DNA from: Myxococcales bacterium
GTDB lineage: Bacteria; Myxococcota_A; Polyangia; Haliangiales; Haliangiaceae
DNA length: 64,000 nt
Direction: 5' to 3'
Assembly (NCBI GenBank): GCA_016720595.1
Contig: JADKKI010000031.1
Coordinates: 62,001 to 126,000, forward strand
The position numbers and the translations under genes were made by a program. This document shows, piece after piece, positions 60,926-64,000 of this stretch. The stretch's first letter is position 1; each line of letters opens with the position of its first letter. Under the pieces are notes generated by a model. The model saw nothing but the letters and a program-made list of their open reading frames with translations, was not told where the DNA came from and did not search any database.

Positions 60926-61723
60926 TCAGCGCGCCATCGCGCCGGCGAGCTCCGCGATCAGCGCGGCGACCCGTCCGGGCGCACCCGCGGCGTCGCCCGC
61001 GGCCACGCGATCGACCAGGGCGGTGCCGACCACCACGCCATCGGCGATCGTCGCGAAGCGCGCCGCATCCGCCGGCGTTCGGATCCCGAACCCGACCGCC
61101 ACCGGGGCCTTGGCCGCATCGCGGATCAGCGCCAGGCGCGCGGGATCCACGGGGGCGGCGGCCTTGGCGCCCGTCACGCCGGTGAGCGAGATGTAGTAGA
61201 CGAACGGCGCCGCGAGCGGCCCGAGCCGCGCGATCCGCTCGGGGGTCGAGGTCGGCGCGACCAGCGGGATCACGCCGACCCCGTGGGCGGCGAGCGGCGT
61301 GGCGAGCTCCGCGAGCTCGTCGATCGGCAGATCCACGGTGAGCACCGCATCGATGCCCGCGCGTGCGGCGCGCTCCGCGAACAGCGCGGGCCCCATCACG
61401 AAGATCGGATTGTAGTAGCCGAACAGCACGATCGGCGTCTCGACACCGCGGCGACGCAGCTCGGCGACCGCGGCGAGCGCACCGGGGAGGCTGGCACCTC
61501 GCTCGAGCGCGCGCTCCATCGCTCGCTGGATCGAGGGCCCATCCGCCGAAGGATCACTGAACGGCACGCCCAGCTCGATCACATCCGCGCCCGCGCGGGC
61601 CGCGGCCTCGACGACCGCGATCGAGGTCTGGACATCGGGATCACCGAACGTGAGGTATGCGACGAGCGCCGCGCGCTGCTGCTCGCGTGCGCGATCGAAG
61701 GCCGCGCGCAGCCGCGCGGTCAC
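60926..61723 (-). CDS. trpA: Tryptophan synthase alpha chain
   Basis: The 265-residue subunit splits indole-3-glycerol phosphate. Catalytic Glu and Asp are in [20 protein letters not shown]. Other motifs are [42 protein letters not shown] and [20 protein letters not shown] with [15 protein letters not shown]. Its start overlaps the trpB stop by 4 bases. No attenuator-like leader is visible upstream of the pair. Confidence 0.97.
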   Translation of the reverse strand: MTARLRAAFDRAREQQRAALVAYLTFGDPDVQTSIAVVEAAARAGADVIELGVPFSDPSADGPSIQRAMERALERGASLPGALAAVAELRRRGVETPIVLFGYYNPIFVMGPALFAERAARAGIDAVLTVDLPIDELAELATPLAAHGVGVIPLVAPTSTPERIARLGPLAAPFVYYISLTGVTGAKAAAPVDPARLALIRDAAKAPVAVGFGIRTPADAARFATIADGVVVGTALVDRVAAGDAAGAPGRVAALIAELAGAMAR

Positions 61724-62949
61724 GGCGTCACCGCCTGGGCGCGGCGGTTGGCCACGGTGACCATGTCCTTGTCACCGCGGCCCGAGAGGCCAACGATCAC
61801 GATGCCGGCCTTGCCGACGAGCGAGGCCACCTCGTCGAGAGCGGCGATCGCGTGCGCGGTCTCGAGCGCGCACAGGATGCCCTCGGTGCGAGCGAGGCGC
61901 TCGAGCCCGGCCAGCGCCTCGTCGTCGGTGCGTGCCACGTAGGTCGCGCGCCCAGACACCTTCCAGAACGCGTGCTCCGGGCCCACGCCGGGATAGTCGA
62001 GCCCGGCGCTGATCGAGTGCGCGTGCGCGATCTGTCCGAGCCGTGCCTCGTCCTCGTGGGTCAGCACGTAGCTCTTGCTGCCGTGGAGCACGCCCACGCG
62101 GCCGGCGCCGAGCGTGGCCGCGTGACGGCCCGTGGCCACGCCGTCTCCGGCGGCCTCGACCCCGACCAGCCGTACGCTCGCATCGCCCACGAACGGCGCG
62201 AACAGCCCCGCCGCGTTGCTGCCGCCGCCCACGCACGCCACCAGCGCATCGGGCAGCCGCCCCGCCGCCGCGCGGAGCTGCACCTTGGCCTCGCGACCGA
62301 TCACGCTCTGGAGGTCACGGACCATCCATGGATAAGGGTGCGGGCCGGCGACCGAGCCGATCAGATAGAACGTGTCGCCGACGTTGGTGACCCAGTCACG
62401 CATCGCCTCGTTCATCGCGTCCTTGAGCGTGCGCGTGCCGCTCTCGACGGGATGGACCGTGGCGCCGAGCAGGCGCATGCGCTCGACATTGAGCGCCTGG
62501 CGCACCACATCCTCGGCCCCCATGTAGATCTCGCACGGCACGCCGAACAGCGCGGCCACCGTCGCGGTCGCCACGCCGTGTTGCCCGGCCCCGGTCTCCG
62601 CGATCAGCCGCCGCTTGCCCATGCGCCGCGCGAGCACGGCCTGACCGATGCAGTTGTTGATCTTGTGCGCGCCCGTGTGATTGAGGTCCTCGCGCTTGAG
62701 GTAGACCTCCGCGCCCACCTCCGCGGACAGCCGCCTGGCGTGATACAGGCGCGACGGTCTCCCGACATAGTCAGCGAGCAGCCCGTCGACCTCGGCCCAG
62801 TACGTGTCGTCGGAGCGCGCCGCTCGCCACGCGAGCTCGAGCTCGGCGATCGCCGGCATCAGCGTCTCGGCGACGTACTGGCCGCCGAACTCCCCGAACC
62901 GTCCACCGATGGGCTCAGCGAGCTGAGCGATCTCGTCCGCGGTCGACAT
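61720..62949 (-). CDS. trpB: Tryptophan synthase beta chain
   Basis: A 409-residue PLP enzyme joining indole and serine. The start is ATG 62949 ([20 protein letters not shown]) after an AGGAG. The PLP lysine is in [20 protein letters not shown]. Other motifs are [40 protein letters not shown] and [19 protein letters not shown]. It forms an operon with trpA. Only 31 bp separate it from the divergent outer-membrane-type gene. Confidence 0.97.
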   Translation of the reverse strand: MSTADEIAQLAEPIGGRFGEFGGQYVAETLMPAIAELELAWRAARSDDTYWAEVDGLLADYVGRPSRLYHARRLSAEVGAEVYLKREDLNHTGAHKINNCIGQAVLARRMGKRRLIAETGAGQHGVATATVAALFGVPCEIYMGAEDVVRQALNVERMRLLGATVHPVESGTRTLKDAMNEAMRDWVTNVGDTFYLIGSVAGPHPYPWMVRDLQSVIGREAKVQLRAAAGRLPDALVACVGGGSNAAGLFAPFVGDASVRLVGVEAAGDGVATGRHAATLGAGRVGVLHGSKSYVLTHEDEARLGQIAHAHSISAGLDYPGVGPEHAFWKVSGRATYVARTDDEALAGLERLARTEGILCALETAHAIAALDEVASLVGKAGIVIVGLSGRGDKDMVTVANRRAQAVTP

Positions 62950-62980
62950 CCGCTCCTGGGTAGCATGGTACGACCGGCTC

Positions 62981-63550
62981 GTGCAGCGATTGGCCGTGCT
63001 CGCGATCATCCTCGGGACCTCCGCGCCCGTCGCCGCTGATGACGCCCCGCTGATCACCACCACCTGCTCCCCCGTCGCGTGCGACGGCGTGCCGCCGATC
63101 GAGCGGCATCCACAGCTCCAGGCGGATCTCGGGCTGTCGGTGATCCAGCTCGCCTACGAGCAGCCGATCGGGAGGCACCTCGCTGCATCCCTGTCCGCCG
63201 GGGTGTTCGGCAGCTACTTCCTGCCGTGGTTCGATCTCGGCGACAAGGTGATCGGCGTCGGCGGTGGCATTCGCGTGACCTGGTTCGCACGCGAGACCGG
63301 ACGTGGGTTCTACGTGGCGCCGTATCTCCGCGTGCATCGCGTCAGCGGTGACCACGACGACGTGCACGGGACCGGGCTCGGGTTCTCCACCGGCGTGTTC
63401 GCCGGGTGGGCGTTCCGCCTGACCTCCCGCCTCGATCTGCGGATCGGCGCGGGCGCCCAGTACATCCGTCACCACCTCGACACGCCGGGCGGTGCGACCT
63501 CGTCGACGCCGTTCGTCGCGCTCGATGCGCTCGTCGGCTTCCGGCTGTGA
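62981..63550 (+). CDS. Outer-membrane beta-barrel-like protein (first of a tandem pair)
   Basis: The product has 189 residues, starting with GTG at 62981 ([20 protein letters not shown]), a signal peptide. Barrel-like strands follow: [56 protein letters not shown] and [19 protein letters not shown], ending in DALVGFRL. Shares pattern and order of strands with the next gene. Function unknown; small OmpW/OmpX-like barrels are the nearest look-alike. Confidence 0.75.
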   Translation: MQRLAVLAIILGTSAPVAADDAPLITTTCSPVACDGVPPIERHPQLQADLGLSVIQLAYEQPIGRHLAASLSAGVFGSYFLPWFDLGDKVIGVGGGIRVTWFARETGRGFYVAPYLRVHRVSGDHDDVHGTGLGFSTGVFAGWAFRLTSRLDLRIGAGAQYIRHHLDTPGGATSSTPFVALDALVGFRL

Positions 63551-64000
63551 TGCGATCGCTGGTCGCCACGCTGGTCACCACGTTGGTCTGGCTGACCGCG
63601 ACCGCGGCGGCCGAGCCGGCGCTGCGCCCACAGCAGCTGCAGCTCGATCTCGGGACCGGCGTGATCGGCGTCGGCCTCGAGCTCCCGGTCGCGCCGCACC
63701 TCGCCGTGCAGGTCGAGGCCACCGGGTTCTCCACGTTCTTCCTGCCGCTGGTGGGCGGCGGCGTGAATGTCGTGGGTGCGGGCGTGGGCGTGCGGCCGAC
63801 CTGGATCGCGGGGCGCGACGGCCGCGGACTGTTCGTCACGCCGATGTTCCGCCTCGCCTACGTCGGCGCCGAGAAGGAGACCGGCGAGCACGGCCACGGG
63901 CTCGCGATCGCGACGGGTCTGACCGTCGGCCAGGCGTTCCGCGTGGGCCAGCGGCTCGATCTACGCCTCGGGTTCGGCGGCCAGCTGATCCACTACGACG
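63550..64000 (+). CDS. Outer-membrane beta-barrel-like protein, partial (second of the pair)
   Basis: The ATG at 63550 overlaps the previous stop by one base. The frame stays open to the right edge, giving at least 150 residues: a signal peptide (RSLVATLVTTLVWLTATAAA), then strands LQLDLGTGVIGVGLELPV, FSTFFLPLVGGGVNVVGAG and RPTWIAGRDGRGLFVTPMFR with LDLRLGFGGQLIHYD. It parallels the preceding gene strand by strand, so the two are duplicates. The stop lies beyond the window, so its length is unknown. Confidence 0.75.
   Translation, partial: MRSLVATLVTTLVWLTATAAAEPALRPQQLQLDLGTGVIGVGLELPVAPHLAVQVEATGFSTFFLPLVGGGVNVVGAGVGVRPTWIAGRDGRGLFVTPMFRLAYVGAEKETGEHGHGLAIATGLTVGQAFRVGQRLDLRLGFGGQLIHYD

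Noticed and set aside
62950..62980. trp leader/attenuator before trpB
   Set aside because: Only 31 bp to a divergent gene; no Trp-codon leader peptide.

Overview
The window is very G+C-rich, almost fully coding DNA. It carries many lipoproteins with LxxC boxes, Ser/Thr kinase/PEGA, FHA and TPR proteins, Asp- and Pro-rich linkers and NCGxCG-type cysteine modules. This style, together with a bacterial-microcompartment BMC-T protein and an eCIS-type ATPase, points to a Myxococcota bacterium, perhaps near Haliangium/Kofleria. That placement is inferred from gene content only.

Layout. 1-4.5 kb: end of a Sua5/YrdC gene, a Tudor-like-repeat lipoprotein, an HMA-domain lipoprotein and a TPR membrane protein. 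4.5-9.1 kb: aroC, a Rieske protein and a three-gene run of divergent ETF-alpha, ETF-beta and ATP-grasp/acyl-CoA-synthetase-like genes. 9.1-16 kb: CCA-adding enzyme, AAA/TPR protein, then an envelope block (CxxxxxCH lipoprotein, SH3/barrel protein, DUF4266 and DUF3570). 16-24.8 kb: unknown gene, an inverted pair of dispersed repeats, holA, a frameshifted amidohydrolase, an RlmD-like methyltransferase, SAM hydrolase and a CoA-transferase pair. 24.8-37 kb: PEGA kinase, pmbA/tldD, FHA, an orphan BMC-T, then M50 protease-scpA-scpB-rluB. 37-46 kb: xerD-like recombinase, a large AAA+ ATPase, a Lon-like lipoprotein, a possible eCIS cargo-like protein and a C-type-lectin lipoprotein. 46-59 kb: a long minus-strand run of housekeeping genes (DUF177, rpmF, plsX, fabD, fabG, acpP, fabF, rpiB, nrdR, ribD, ribE, ribB, a degenerate ribA-like gene, ribH, nusB, an M17 N-domain), interrupted by a small lipoprotein and a repeat array. 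59-64 kb: GH1 lipoprotein, trpBA and two tandem outer-membrane-type proteins.

How the genes work together. The rib genes supply most of the riboflavin pathway next to nrdR and nusB. The fab genes form a chain-elongation cluster without fabH. scpA-scpB feed condensin. trpB-trpA do the last steps of tryptophan synthesis. The accessory genes most worth attention are the ETF-like/ATP-grasp trio (6.06-9.13 kb), the orphan BMC-T (30.9-31.5 kb) and the AAA+/secreted-Lon/cargo-like block (38.2-45.6 kb).

Sequence quality. Four normally indispensable or well-conserved genes (the amidohydrolase, scpB, xerD-like and fabD) are each broken by one apparently missing base, and the Lys-rich tail of another gene flips frame and back. 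The uniform direction suggests base-level sequence errors rather than real gene decay.
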